Made by a program: the position numbers and the translations under genes. 64,000 bases of DNA from Clostridium thermopalmarium DSM 5974 (GTDB lineage Bacteria; Bacillota; Clostridia; Clostridiales; Clostridiaceae). The notes under the pieces are model-generated. The model did not search any database, had not been told where the DNA came from, and worked only from the letters and a program-made list of their open reading frames with translations. Below, in pieces: positions 1 to 9,854 of this stretch (position 1 is the stretch's first letter; each line of letters opens with the position of its first letter). The stretch is taken from contig NZ_PVXN01000053.1 in assembly GCF_002995795.1 (NCBI RefSeq), positions 186,001-250,000 of the forward strand, given 5' to 3'.

Positions 1-446
1 AAGTTAAAAAAGAAGGAAAAATAGATTTAAGTAAAATAGAATTAAATAAAGGGAATGTAGAAAAGCTAATAAAACAAATATTAGGAGCTAATAAGATTAG
101 GGCTGTTACTGTTAATGATTCAGATATAAGTATTAAATTATTTCAAGAGCCTGAGGATGAAAAGCAATTTTTAATACACACTTCTAATTATTTTATTGAT
201 ATTGTTAGTGAGTTATTTAAAAATAAAAAAGTTGAAAATATAGAGTTTATAGTAGACTCTATATTTGATACTAAACAGAATGAAAAAGTAGAATCTAGAG
301 CTATTGCCTATACAATAACTAGAGAAAAATATAATAAATTTAATTGGGAAGATATTAAGCTACAAGTATATTCTGAACCTAAAATATTGTATGATTTACT
401 AGACTCAGCGGCAGTACATCCATCAATTATAAATAATATTAAATAA
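1..446 (+). CDS. Unrecognised phage tail-region protein (5' end missing)
   Basis: The frame is open from position 3 to the TAA at 444-446, giving about 147 visible residues; the start lies left of the window. I do not recognise a family. The visible part is lysine- and acid-rich, without signal peptide or membrane segment. It sits immediately before the tape measure gene, where PBSX-like tail operons usually carry a tail assembly chaperone, but I see no chaperone motif. The role is therefore assigned only by position. Confidence 0.6.
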   Translation, partial: VKKEGKIDLSKIELNKGNVEKLIKQILGANKIRAVTVNDSDISIKLFQEPEDEKQFLIHTSNYFIDIVSELFKNKKVENIEFIVDSIFDTKQNEKVESRAIAYTITREKYNKFNWEDIKLQVYSEPKILYDLLDSAAVHPSIINNIK

Positions 447-484
447 AATAACACCTTAAGATACACCTTAGGGTGTTATTTTTA
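447..484 (+). terminator. Hairpin with T-run between tail genes
   Basis: AATAACACC (447-455) pairs with GGTGTTATT (472-480) and a TTTTATT run follows. It lies inside the tail operon, so it may attenuate rather than end transcription. Confidence 0.6.
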
Positions 485-508
485 TTGTCTTAAAAGGTGG
501 TGAGGCAT

Positions 509-2695
509 ATGGCTGATGAAGAAAGACTTGGTGCTCGTATTGAGTTTAATACAAATAACTATATGGCTTCTATGCAACAAATCATAAGTCAAACAAATGA
601 TTTCAGACAATCTGTACAGCGTGCTAGAGAAACTATGGAACATGCAGCAAGAACTCGAGTAGAGGCTAGAATTAGAGTAGATAATACTCAAGCCACACGA
701 AGCACCAGAGAAGTTAGAGACAACTTAAGAAGATTACATGAAAATAGACCTATAACAATTGCAGCAAGGGATATGACCAGACAGAAATTTAGAAATATAC
801 TTAGCACTTTAGGAAATTTAACTGGAAGACCCCACAGAGTTGTTTTAAATGCAATAGATAAAACTAAAAGAGTAATGTCTAGTATAAAAAACAGCATATT
901 CAACCTTAAAAATCTAGCTGCAGGGATTGTTTTTGGAGCTACTGCTAAGTTTGCCTTTGATAATACAGTGGGTGCTGGAGCGAAACTAGAGCAGGAAGAA
1001 GTAGCGATGAAACACTTTATAGGTTTTCAGAATAAAGGGAAAAAAGGTTTTGATGTAAACAAGGCCACTCAGGAATACATTGCACAGTTAAGGCATAATG
1101 CTAATGTTACCCCGTTTGGTACAAATGAGGTTATAGCTGCAGGACGTAGAGCTGTAAACATAATGCAAGGTGATACAAAACAAGCTATGGAGCTTGTAAA
1201 GCTTGCTGAAAACATGGCTGCACTTAATCCTGGTAAAACTGTTATGGATGCAATGGAAGCTTTGGCAGATTTAAAGCAAGGCGAAGCTGAAAGAATGAAT
1301 GAATTCGGCTTTAAATTTAGCGCTGATGATTTTGTCGAAGCTTCAGGAGCTGCAAAGAAGAAAGATAAAAAAGGTAAGGAAAAGAAAATGAAAATGTCTG
1401 ACCTTACTGATGATCAATTTACAACTGCTTATAACAGTATTGTAAAAAATAAATTAAATCCATTCTTTGCTGGCGGAGCTGAAAAACTTGCAAAAACTGC
1501 TGCAGGACAGTGGTCAACAACAACGGGTCTGATGCAAAGTATGGGCTCAGATATTGGTAAAGCATTTCTTCCTCCAATAAATAAAGTTTTAGCACAAGTA
1601 AATAAAAGGTTTGAAAGCTTTTCTCAATCTAAGGCATTTGGAACTATAAAAAAACAAGTCGAAAGTTTTGCAAACTCTCAAGGTCAGAAGTTTTTAAAAT
1701 GGTTTGATGACTTAGAAAAACATCCTGAAAAGATAGAAAAAGGCTTTAATAATGTTAAAAATACTTTAAAAGGCATAGGTAATGTATTAAAGACAGTTGG
1801 AAAATTAGCTAAAGAGGCCTATAACTTTGTAAAACCACTTTTAAATTTTGCAAATAAAAATCCTAAAGCAGCACTAGGAATATTAGCAGGATTAAAGTTC
1901 GGTCCAGGAATTATGAAAACTATATTACATGCACCTAAAAATATAAGGAAACTAAAGCAGGAACTTTCAGAATTAAAAACAGCTTTAGGATTTTTAAAAG
2001 CTGCTTCCAAAAATAACTTTAAGGCAATTGGAGGTATATTTAAGGGTATAGGTAAATTTACAGGTAAAGGTATAGGCAAGGGACTTATGTCTATACTTAA
2101 AGTTTTTAAAATTGTAGGAAAGGGAATAATCAAAACTGCAGCAAGAGTTTTCACATTCTTAGCAGCTAATCCAGTGGTTTTAATAATAGTAGCTATAATA
2201 GGTGTTTGTATATTACTTTACCAGGCATGGAAACATAATTGGGGTGGTATTAGAGACAAGACAAAGGCAGTAATAAATTTCATTAAACCTAAAATAGAGA
2301 GCATTAAAGAAACTTTTCAACATGTTAAAGAGAAGTGCTCTGAATTTGCAGAAAGTGTTAAAAAGAAATGGGAGGAACTAAAGGAGTTCTTCAAACATCC
2401 TATCAAAGGAACTATTGAGTTAGCCAAAAAAGGTGCTGGTTGGATTAAAGATAAGCTTGATGGAAGTCATGCTACAGGGCTGTCAAATGTACCTTACAAT
2501 GGATATCTAGCAGAGCTGCATGAAGGTGAAAGAGTTCTTACAGCTCAAGAAAATAGAAGTTTTAAAGAAGGTTTTGGAGGAGTTCACATTGCAAAATTAG
2601 CTGATAGTATAGTTGTAAGAGAAGATGCTGACATTGATAAAATAGCAGATGCTCTTGTAAAAAAATTAAAAAAGACCAGCTTTAATATGGCTTAG
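509..2695 (+). CDS. Phage tail tape measure protein (XkdO-like)
   Basis: This 728-residue protein should set tail length and occupy the tail tube. Its N-terminal 100 residues are Arg/Glu-rich and helical. A central Ala/Lys-rich region with KKDKKGKEKK-type charge runs follows, then one hydrophobic segment near residues 550-580 (NPVVLIIVAIIGVCILLYQAW). The C-terminus has the HATGLSNVPYNGYLAELHEG signature typical of clostridial and bacillar tape measures. I chose the ATG at 509 because GGTGGTGA sits just upstream; GTG codons at 497 and 500 are in frame but would lack a ribosome binding site. Length is moderate for the family. The neighbours (LysM, hub, DUF2577, DUF2634) support the call. Confidence 0.85.
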   Translation: MADEERLGARIEFNTNNYMASMQQIISQTNDFRQSVQRARETMEHAARTRVEARIRVDNTQATRSTREVRDNLRRLHENRPITIAARDMTRQKFRNILSTLGNLTGRPHRVVLNAIDKTKRVMSSIKNSIFNLKNLAAGIVFGATAKFAFDNTVGAGAKLEQEEVAMKHFIGFQNKGKKGFDVNKATQEYIAQLRHNANVTPFGTNEVIAAGRRAVNIMQGDTKQAMELVKLAENMAALNPGKTVMDAMEALADLKQGEAERMNEFGFKFSADDFVEASGAAKKKDKKGKEKKMKMSDLTDDQFTTAYNSIVKNKLNPFFAGGAEKLAKTAAGQWSTTTGLMQSMGSDIGKAFLPPINKVLAQVNKRFESFSQSKAFGTIKKQVESFANSQGQKFLKWFDDLEKHPEKIEKGFNNVKNTLKGIGNVLKTVGKLAKEAYNFVKPLLNFANKNPKAALGILAGLKFGPGIMKTILHAPKNIRKLKQELSELKTALGFLKAASKNNFKAIGGIFKGIGKFTGKGIGKGLMSILKVFKIVGKGIIKTAARVFTFLAANPVVLIIVAIIGVCILLYQAWKHNWGGIRDKTKAVINFIKPKIESIKETFQHVKEKCSEFAESVKKKWEELKEFFKHPIKGTIELAKKGAGWIKDKLDGSHATGLSNVPYNGYLAELHEGERVLTAQENRSFKEGFGGVHIAKLADSIVVREDADIDKIADALVKKLKKTSFNMA

Positions 2696-2706
2696 GGGGT
2701 GTTATA

Positions 2707-3342
2707 GTGGAATTTTGGTTTTTACAAAATAAAGACAAGCTACAACTTCCAGTACCTCCAGCTGAGTTTGATGTTAGTGTTGGGAATATGAATGAAACCA
2801 TAGTAGTAGAGAATGTTGGTGAGGTTAATTTGTTAGGTAAGTCAAGGCTTGCTACTATTTCCTTATCATCATTTTTTCCTGCTCAAGTATATGATTTTTG
2901 CCAGTACACAAATTTTCCTAAACCATACGAATGTGTTGCTTTAATAGAAAAATTTAGGAAGTTAGGACAAGTAAGAGTACTTATAACTGAAAGTAATGTA
3001 AACCAAATTTTTTATATTGAGGATTTTACTTATGGAGAGAGAGATGGAACGGGAGATGTTTATTTTACTATAAATTTAAAGGAATATAGGAAAGTTGTGG
3101 CCAAGTCTGTTAATACATCCAAAGCAAGTAATGGTGGAAAATCTAAAGTAGTAACGAATAAACCAAGACCTGCAACTAAAAAACCATCTGTAGGTCGAAA
3201 GTATACAGTTAAAAAAGGGGATAGTCTATGGAATATAGCAAAACGCTACTATGGTAATGGGATGAAATATAAGGATATAGCAAGTAGAAATAACATAAAA
3301 AATCCCAACCTTATTTATCCAGGACAGGTGTTAGTCTTATGA
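2707..3342 (+). CDS. LysM-domain tail protein (XkdP-like)
   Basis: This 211-residue protein has a globular N-terminal part (about 1-140), a basic Lys/Pro linker and a C-terminal LysM motif (YTVKKGDSLWNIAKRYYG onward). In PBSX-type phages the homologue bridges the tape measure/hub and may touch peptidoglycan. It starts at GTG 2707 behind a GGGGG-type ribosome binding site. Its stop codon overlaps the next start (ATGA), indicating translational coupling to the hub gene. Confidence 0.85.
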   Translation: MEFWFLQNKDKLQLPVPPAEFDVSVGNMNETIVVENVGEVNLLGKSRLATISLSSFFPAQVYDFCQYTNFPKPYECVALIEKFRKLGQVRVLITESNVNQIFYIEDFTYGERDGTGDVYFTINLKEYRKVVAKSVNTSKASNGGKSKVVTNKPRPATKKPSVGRKYTVKKGDSLWNIAKRYYGNGMKYKDIASRNNIKNPNLIYPGQVLVL

Positions 3343-4349
3343 TAGAAGCATGGATAATGTATAAAAATAAAAATGGATACTGGAAAGAAAATGCTACAAA
3401 TTTACTTAAAACAATAATTATAAGTGGCAGTAAAGATGAAGTTGCTCGTAAACTTGAAGCAACCTTTTTTTATAGCATTTTTGACCGAAATCACGAAAAT
3501 GTTCAAATAGGAGTAGGTTCAAAGATATGGATTGTACTAGATGGAAAAGAGATTTTTAGAGGAATAGTATGGGACAGAGAGTTAAATTCACATCAGGAAT
3601 TAGTTATTACAGCATATGATTACTTAGTTTATCTTCTAAAATCTACTGTCACTTATAATTTTAAGAACATATTGGCAGAGGATGCCGTAAAAAAAATTAT
3701 AACTGAATTGGGCTTACAATATGGAAATATACCTAAAATAGGAATAAGAATTAGTAGGCTTATACAGGATAAAACAGCATATGAGGCAGTAATGGAAGTG
3801 CTTACTCAAGTATCTAAGCAGAATGGAAAACAGTATATTCCTGTGTGTGATGGTACTAAAGTTTCAATTATCGAAAAAGGAGTTATTGTAGTTGACTATG
3901 AATTGACATGTATAAATGCATTTCAAAAGGATAATGATGTTGGAAATGTATTAAATACAAGTTACAAAGATACTATGAAAAACATGGTCGGAAGAGTAAA
4001 GATATATGATGATAAGGGTAATTATATATCTAAAGTGGAGAATCCTGGTCTTTTTGAGTACTATGGAATAATTCAAAAGACATATCAAACAGAAAAGGAT
4101 AAGAATCCTCTTCAAGTGGCTAGAAACATGCTTCATGGTATTGATAATGAATGTAGTATAGAAGCTATAGGAAACTGGAGTTGTAGGACAGGATATGCTA
4201 TTAAAACTAAAATATTTTATATAGATGCACTTCAAAATGGACTACTTTTTATTGATGGAGATACTCATACTTGGGAAGTTGGAAGTAATAAGTACACTAT
4301 GACACTAGATTTAAAATTTGAAAATAAAATGGATGTAAAGGAGGATTAA
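3339..4349 (+). CDS. Baseplate hub protein (XkdQ/gp27-like)
   Basis: This 336-residue protein resembles the XkdQ/YqbQ family, the central hub of contractile tails. Signs are the beta-rich N-terminal half with GSKIWIVLDGKEIFRGIVWD and the helical patch around EAVMEVLTQVSKQNGK. It overlaps the LysM gene by 4 bases and is followed 2 bases later by the DUF2577 gene, the order seen in PBSX-like tail operons. No catalytic motif is evident, so I read it as structural. Confidence 0.75.
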   Translation: MIEAWIMYKNKNGYWKENATNLLKTIIISGSKDEVARKLEATFFYSIFDRNHENVQIGVGSKIWIVLDGKEIFRGIVWDRELNSHQELVITAYDYLVYLLKSTVTYNFKNILAEDAVKKIITELGLQYGNIPKIGIRISRLIQDKTAYEAVMEVLTQVSKQNGKQYIPVCDGTKVSIIEKGVIVVDYELTCINAFQKDNDVGNVLNTSYKDTMKNMVGRVKIYDDKGNYISKVENPGLFEYYGIIQKTYQTEKDKNPLQVARNMLHGIDNECSIEAIGNWSCRTGYAIKTKIFYIDALQNGLLFIDGDTHTWEVGSNKYTMTLDLKFENKMDVKED

Positions 4350-4351
4350 AT

Positions 4352-4660
4352 ATGAAGGATCCTTATGTTGAGTTTATAAATTTAATGAAGGATAGGGGAG
4401 CAGATAAAAATCCTCCCAGTATACAAATAGGGCAAATGGTTAGTGCTAATATTCTCAAAATAGGAGAGCTGCAGCTAACAAGTGATGATTTTTATGTAGC
4501 TGATTATTTAAAAGAAAATTATAAAAGAAATTTAGAGGTAGATGGCTCTACTAGAGAATATATAACTAAAGATGGATTAAAAGCCGGTGATACCGTGGCA
4601 GTACTAGCGACGGAGGATAGGCAGACATTCATAGTGTTATGTAAGGTGGATAAGCCATGA
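4352..4660 (+). CDS. DUF2577 phage tail protein (XkdR-like)
   Basis: This is a 102-residue protein. The pattern PPSIQIGQMVSANILKIGELQLTSDDFYVADYL followed by GLKAGDTVAVLATEDRQTFIVLCKV matches the small beta-barrel baseplate component DUF2577. AGGAGG precedes the ATG at 4352, and the stop overlaps the next ATG. It lies between the hub and DUF2634 genes as expected. Confidence 0.85.
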   Translation: MKDPYVEFINLMKDRGADKNPPSIQIGQMVSANILKIGELQLTSDDFYVADYLKENYKRNLEVDGSTREYITKDGLKAGDTVAVLATEDRQTFIVLCKVDKP

Positions 4661-5094
4661 GTACTATATTTCCTAATGAAGATATTTTAGACCAGGCTAT
4701 AAAAGAAACAGTTCATGACAGAGAAGAGTTGCCTCTATTTAAAGAATATGCTTGGGATTTTGATAAAAATAAATTTATTTTAGAGAATGGTAAGTTTAAA
4801 GTAGTTGAAGGAAATGAAGCTCTTAAAGTATGGATATGGAAGGCATTAAAAACTGAAAGATATAGATACTTAGCTTATAGTTGGAATTATGGACATGAAT
4901 TGGATTCACTCGTAGGAAAAGGACTAAGCAATGCAGCATTAAAGCTAGAGGTTGAACGTTATATAAAAGAGGCTCTTTTAATAAATCCTTACTTAAAAGA
5001 TATATATAATTTAAATATTACAATTGAGGGAGCTAAACTAGATATTGCTTTTACAGTTTCTACTGTTTATGGGGAGATGAATGTAAGTGTATAG
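4657..5094 (+). CDS. DUF2634 baseplate protein (XkdS/gp25-like)
   Basis: This 145-residue wedge component of the contractile baseplate is recognisable by EALKVWIWKALKTERYRYLAYSW and by its position. It overlaps the DUF2577 gene by 4 bases, and the baseplate J gene begins inside its last codons, so the three are translationally coupled. No membrane segments or catalytic residues are visible. Confidence 0.85.
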   Translation: MSTIFPNEDILDQAIKETVHDREELPLFKEYAWDFDKNKFILENGKFKVVEGNEALKVWIWKALKTERYRYLAYSWNYGHELDSLVGKGLSNAALKLEVERYIKEALLINPYLKDIYNLNITIEGAKLDIAFTVSTVYGEMNVSV

Positions 5095-6148
5095 TGAAGA
5101 TAGTAAAGATATACTAAATAGAATGTTAGATAAAGTGCCTAATGATTTAAATAAATTAGAAGGCTCTTTTTTATTCGATGCGTTATCTCCTATTAGTTGT
5201 GAGCTAGCTGAAGCTAAAATACAGCTTGATGAGATACTTAATAGAGTATTTGCTGTAACCGCAGCCAAATATGGTTACAGTGAAGAATTAGATAAAAAAG
5301 CAGAAGAATATGGAATATATAGGAAAGGCGGCACAAAAGCTACAGGGGAAATTATATTTGATGGAGTAGATAATACGGTTATTCCAAAAGGAACTATTGT
5401 TCAAACTAGCAACGGTTTGCAATTTGAAACTACAGAAGAAAAGATAATAATAAATGGAAGTGCTACTGTTAAAATAGAAGCAATGGAAATAGGAGAAAAA
5501 TACAATGTGCCATCCGGAACTATTACTCAACTGCCTATACAGTTAGTTGGGATTAGAAGTATAAATAATATTAATCCTACTACGGGAGGAACTGAAAATG
5601 AATCAGACGCAGAACTGCTACAAAGATTACTTTTAAAAATTCAATCTCCTGTAACTTCAGGTAACCCTAATCATTATAAACAATGGGCTTTAGAGGTAGA
5701 TGGAGTTGGAAAAGTTAAAGTATTTCCTTTATATGATGGTAACGGGACAGTAAAAATAGTATTAATTGATAGCAATAAAAAGGCACCATCTGAGGAATTA
5801 ATAAATAATGTTTTTAATCATATAGAAGATGTTAGACCTATAGGACCTAAAATAACTGTTGTTGGTGGTATAGAAAAACAAATTAATATAACATCAAAGG
5901 TCATATTGGCCAATGGATTTAATATAGGCCAAGTACAAGAAGAATTTATAAAATTACTAGACGAATACTTAAAAGATATAGCTTTTGAACTATCATATGT
6001 GAGTATAGCAAGAATAGGAAATCTGCTTCTTAATACTCCTGGAGTTTTAGATTATACAGAACTAAAGATAAATAACTTCTCGGTAAATGTTGGACTATCG
6101 GATGAAGAAATACCTGTACTTGGAACAGTCAGTTTGGAGGTGCAATAA
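5087..6148 (+). CDS. Baseplate J/gp47 family protein (XkdT-like)
   Basis: This 353-residue baseplate wedge protein has the family hallmark GTIVQTSNGLQFETTEE followed by IEAMEIGEKYNVPSGTITQLP and TTGGTENESDAELLQRLL. The likely start is GTG at 5087, behind GGGGAGATGA, overlapping the preceding gene by 8 bases. Its length is normal for the family. It attaches to DUF2634 and DUF2313 proteins in known contractile baseplates. Confidence 0.9.
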   Translation: MYSEDSKDILNRMLDKVPNDLNKLEGSFLFDALSPISCELAEAKIQLDEILNRVFAVTAAKYGYSEELDKKAEEYGIYRKGGTKATGEIIFDGVDNTVIPKGTIVQTSNGLQFETTEEKIIINGSATVKIEAMEIGEKYNVPSGTITQLPIQLVGIRSINNINPTTGGTENESDAELLQRLLLKIQSPVTSGNPNHYKQWALEVDGVGKVKVFPLYDGNGTVKIVLIDSNKKAPSEELINNVFNHIEDVRPIGPKITVVGGIEKQINITSKVILANGFNIGQVQEEFIKLLDEYLKDIAFELSYVSIARIGNLLLNTPGVLDYTELKINNFSVNVGLSDEEIPVLGTVSLEVQ

Positions 6149-7600
6149 TTGTACCCAGAAAGTATAGATAAGTTTACAGAAAAATTAAATAAACTAGATG
6201 GCAATACCTATGTAATCGAAGAAGAGGTAACATTCACTGATGGAGCATATGAAGATGAACTGCAGCATGATAATGTATCTAATACAAGTGTAAGAGTTTA
6301 TACAGGAAGTAAGTTGACAGGAGATAGAATAGATAATTTTATACTTTCTACTCCAAGTGAAACTCCATGGAAAAGAGTTATTAAGATATTTGCTGATGTT
6401 CCTAAAGCATATATCACTTACGAAACTCAAGGAGATACAGTTGAAGCTGACGATATAAATAAAGTACAAGAAAGTATAGTGAATACTCAAAAAGAAGTAG
6501 ACAGATATAAAGATGCTAATGATTTAGAGATAAGCAACCTAAAGAATAGGGCAACTATACTTGAAAATAATAAAGCTGAGAAAACATATGTAGATACAGA
6601 ATTAAATAAAAGGTACTTAAAAGAACAGGTATTTACTAAAGAGGAAGTTTTACAGAAGATACAAGATATTATAGGTACCGCTCCTGAAGCTCTAGATACA
6701 TTACAAGAGATAGCAGAAGCATTAAATAATGACGCAAACTTTGCTGGAACAATTACTAATGAATTAAGTAAAAAAGTTGATAAAATAGAAGGAAAACAAT
6801 TAAGCACAGAAGACTATACTACAGCTGAAAAAAATAAGTTAGCTGGGATAGCTGATGGGGCAAATAAATATATTCATCCTTCAACACATCCAGCTACTAT
6901 AATTGTAGAGGATAGTGCTCATAGATTTACTACAGATACTGAGAAAAATAATTGGAATGATGCGAACAGTAAAAAACATACGCATTCTAATAAGGCTGTA
7001 CTCGATATTATAACTCAAACACTTGTAGATGCTTGGAACAGTGCTGTATCTCATATAAGTGATACTATTAAGCATATAACCAGTGATGAGAGAACCTTAT
7101 GGAATACAGTAACTAATAAATCTGATATAGGACATACACATGACGATAGATATTATACAGAGGATGAAATAAATTCTAAGTTTGTAAGTAAATCAGAGCT
7201 TGGTGATGCTGGCTATGGAGATATGCTTAAAAGCATTTACGACACTAACGGCGATGGTATTGTAGATAAAGCCGAAAAATTAACTAATGCAATAACAATA
7301 TCAAATTATGATACTTTAAAACCAGATTTGGTAGCACAAGGAACTATAACACCTATTAGAGCATCAAATGCTGCTAATTCGCCTTGGAATAATACAACAT
7401 CGGGATTTTTAATACAAAGTAATGATAGAGATAGTTTCCATATCTTAATATTTAGAAGTGGAGGAGATGGATGGGCGTATAGAAGCTATTATCAAGGTAA
7501 CTGGAGCAGTTGGAAAATTTGGTCGACAACAGACCATAATCATAATACTCAATACCTGCCTAAGGGTGGAGTAACCTGGAATGATTTAAAGGGGGTGTAG
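6149..7600 (+). CDS. Phage tail fibre with C-terminal pyocin-knob-like domain
   Basis: This is a 483-residue fibre. It starts at TTG 6149, immediately after the previous stop, with GGAGGTG upstream. Residues 1-110 form an attachment domain. Helical shaft-like segments follow (two DxxxxxEIAEALNND-type stretches), then HTHDDRYYTEDEIN, common in collar/fibre shafts. The last 110 residues have the Trp/Gly pattern of receptor-side knob domains (GGDGWAYRSYYQGNWSSWKIW). It ends in GGVTWNDLKGV; the WNDLK motif recurs in the next gene. Inference: a receptor-binding or adaptor fibre. Confidence 0.8.
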   Translation: MYPESIDKFTEKLNKLDGNTYVIEEEVTFTDGAYEDELQHDNVSNTSVRVYTGSKLTGDRIDNFILSTPSETPWKRVIKIFADVPKAYITYETQGDTVEADDINKVQESIVNTQKEVDRYKDANDLEISNLKNRATILENNKAEKTYVDTELNKRYLKEQVFTKEEVLQKIQDIIGTAPEALDTLQEIAEALNNDANFAGTITNELSKKVDKIEGKQLSTEDYTTAEKNKLAGIADGANKYIHPSTHPATIIVEDSAHRFTTDTEKNNWNDANSKKHTHSNKAVLDIITQTLVDAWNSAVSHISDTIKHITSDERTLWNTVTNKSDIGHTHDDRYYTEDEINSKFVSKSELGDAGYGDMLKSIYDTNGDGIVDKAEKLTNAITISNYDTLKPDLVAQGTITPIRASNAANSPWNNTTSGFLIQSNDRDSFHILIFRSGGDGWAYRSYYQGNWSSWKIWSTTDHNHNTQYLPKGGVTWNDLKGV

Positions 7601-8218
7601 GTGTTGTATGGAACTATAAAATATGGTACTAGCCAATATGGTAATAATTTTACAGTATCAGATGAAGAAATTGAATTATATAGACCAGACTTATTAGCCT
7701 ATTTACCTCCTATTTTACGAGAAATAAAAGAATTTAAAGTATGGAATGATGTAGTAGGATATGAATTAGCATTGCTAAAGTGGCAAATGAAAGACGTACT
7801 TAAGCAATGTTTTATTGATACTGCTACATGGGGATTAAGTTTATGGGAAAAAGAGTTTGGAATTGACACAGATATAAGTAAGAGCTATGAAGAAAGAAGA
7901 GAAATTCTTAAAGCTAAAAAAAGAGGCCATGGAACTGTAACTAAAAAATTAATAAAAGAAACAGCAGAAGCTTTCAGCGGTGGAGAAGTAGATATTATAG
8001 AACACCATGAAAGCTATTCTTTTACAGTACAATTTATAGGTGTTAAGGGTATTCCAAAGAATTTAGCAAGCTTTAAAGATATGCTAGACACTATAAAGCC
8101 AGCACACTTGGCGTATGATTTTAAATACACTTACACAGTTTGGGATTTTATAGAGGGTAATTTAACATGGAATGATGCAAAACTTAAAACATGGAATGAC
8201 TTAAAAATTTATGAATAG
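7601..8218 (+). CDS. DUF2313 (YmfQ/XkdU-like) baseplate protein
   Basis: This 205-residue protein shows the DUF2313 core: RPDLLAYLPPILREIKEFK, WGLSLWEKEFGI, SYEERREILKAKKRGHGT, and IKPAHLAYDFKYTY. The family connects baseplate wedges to fibres. GTG 7601 or TTG 7604 are both possible starts behind GGGGGTG. The C-terminus has two Trp-Asn-Asp repeats (TWNDAK, TWNDLK) that echo the end of the preceding fibre. Confidence 0.88.
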   Translation: MLYGTIKYGTSQYGNNFTVSDEEIELYRPDLLAYLPPILREIKEFKVWNDVVGYELALLKWQMKDVLKQCFIDTATWGLSLWEKEFGIDTDISKSYEERREILKAKKRGHGTVTKKLIKETAEAFSGGEVDIIEHHESYSFTVQFIGVKGIPKNLASFKDMLDTIKPAHLAYDFKYTYTVWDFIEGNLTWNDAKLKTWNDLKIYE

Positions 8219-8234
8219 AGGAGAGTGAGATGAT

Positions 8235-9830
8235 ATGAAAACAACAGCTAATTATGGATTAAAAAAGCCAGAGGGGACAGATGTAGTTAATATTGAGGAC
8301 CTTAATTATAATGCGGATATCATTGATACGCAGATTAAAAGTTTAAATGATAAAAAAATAGATTATGGAACAGCGAGTGGGACTAATACCTACACTGTAA
8401 CTATAACAGGAGCAACATTGACAGAGGGAAGAAGTTATAAAATAAAATTTACTAATGCTAATACTGGAGCAGCAACATTAAATATTAATGGTTTAGGAGC
8501 TAAGAGTATCCTAAAATCAAATGGAAATGCTTTATCTAGTGGAAACATAAAAGCAGGACAGATACTTCATCTAGTTTACACTGGTTCGGTTTTTCAATTA
8601 TTGGGTGAAGGGGGTGAGTATGGTACTGCCACCGCAGATAAGGTACTAGAAGGATATACAATAGGTACAGAAAATGGAATAGTTTCTGGAACTATGCCAA
8701 ATAATAGTGGTAAAATCCAAGAAGCAGTAGCCACGTATTCAGAAGAAGGGTTCGTTAGATTACGACCACCTAAAGGATACTATGATGGAGCACAGGGAAG
8801 TTCTGTAGATTGGACTGATGAAAATTTTAAAAAAGAAAATATTAAACCTGGTGTAACTATATTTGGACAAACAGGAACTTTTACAAGTGATGCTAATGCT
8901 ACAGCAGGTCAAATTTTAAGCGGACAAACTGCTTATGTAAAAGGTAATAAGGTAACTGGAACCATGCCTAATAATGGTTCAAAAACATTTACTCCATCAG
9001 ATAGTGTTCAAACCAGTGGCGCTGGTTACTATAGTGGTATTACAGTAAATGCTAGACCTAGTTTATCTGGAAATGCTACCACAGCTCAAGTGTTAAGTGG
9101 ACAGACTTTCTATGGAAATAATTACACACGTCAAACAGGAACAATGCCTAATAATGGAGCTAAAATAATTATTCCTAGTACAACTAACCAAGCTATACCT
9201 GCGGGTTATCATAATGGTAGTGGATATGTTAAAGGTGATGCTAATTTAAAACCAGAGAATATAAAAAATGGAGTTAGTATATTTGGGGTTACGGGAACTT
9301 TAGAACCTAGACCATCTTCAGTTCACACAAGAACAGTAAGCACCACACATTCTAGTAGTCGAGGTGTACAGAATTTAACACAAACTTTTATTTCGGCACC
9401 TAATGCAAATTATATTCTTTTTATATCAGACTTGGATGCTGATAATAGACCATATAGCTATGTAGCTAATAATGCTCATGGTGCTCCTCAATCGAGTATA
9501 GGATTCTGTGATGGTACGAAATATTTTGACTTTTATGATGATTATGGTGGTTTTGGTGATTCGTATTCTTCAATGGACACTAAAATAAGGTCATTTTCTG
9601 TTTATATAGATAAAGCGAATAATAAAGCCTACACACTACTCATATATAGTCAATATATGAGTAATTATGAGGATAGCAACTTACACGCTTTTTCTATTAA
9701 ACAAAGAATACTAGATATAACCGGGCTTAATCACAATTCTTTATCAATTGTGAGTCTATTAGGCTCACAGGATGAATATAACAGTTCATCCTCTGCAAAA
9801 CTAGATGGTACTTTCTATTATTTTTCATAA
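8235..9830 (+). CDS. Phage tail fibre with GTMPNN repeats
   Basis: This 531-residue protein begins with a conserved phage fibre N-terminus (MKTTANYGLKKPEGTDVVNIEDLNYNADIID). A beta-rich segment follows. Three repeat units, roughly residues 135-320, each contain a LSGQT/VSGTMPNN-type motif, as in clostridial fibre shafts. The C-terminal 200 residues are a distinct, Ser/Tyr-rich globular region that is probably receptor-facing. The ribosome binding site is GAGGAGAGTG before ATG 8235. Confidence 0.8.
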   Translation: MKTTANYGLKKPEGTDVVNIEDLNYNADIIDTQIKSLNDKKIDYGTASGTNTYTVTITGATLTEGRSYKIKFTNANTGAATLNINGLGAKSILKSNGNALSSGNIKAGQILHLVYTGSVFQLLGEGGEYGTATADKVLEGYTIGTENGIVSGTMPNNSGKIQEAVATYSEEGFVRLRPPKGYYDGAQGSSVDWTDENFKKENIKPGVTIFGQTGTFTSDANATAGQILSGQTAYVKGNKVTGTMPNNGSKTFTPSDSVQTSGAGYYSGITVNARPSLSGNATTAQVLSGQTFYGNNYTRQTGTMPNNGAKIIIPSTTNQAIPAGYHNGSGYVKGDANLKPENIKNGVSIFGVTGTLEPRPSSVHTRTVSTTHSSSRGVQNLTQTFISAPNANYILFISDLDADNRPYSYVANNAHGAPQSSIGFCDGTKYFDFYDDYGGFGDSYSSMDTKIRSFSVYIDKANNKAYTLLIYSQYMSNYEDSNLHAFSIKQRILDITGLNHNSLSIVSLLGSQDEYNSSSSAKLDGTFYYFS

Positions 9831-9854
9831 TATAGGAATTGGAGGTAGTTATAA

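Noticed and set aside
497-508. GTG start for the tape measure gene
   Set aside because: These codons are themselves the Shine-Dalgarno region of ATG 509.
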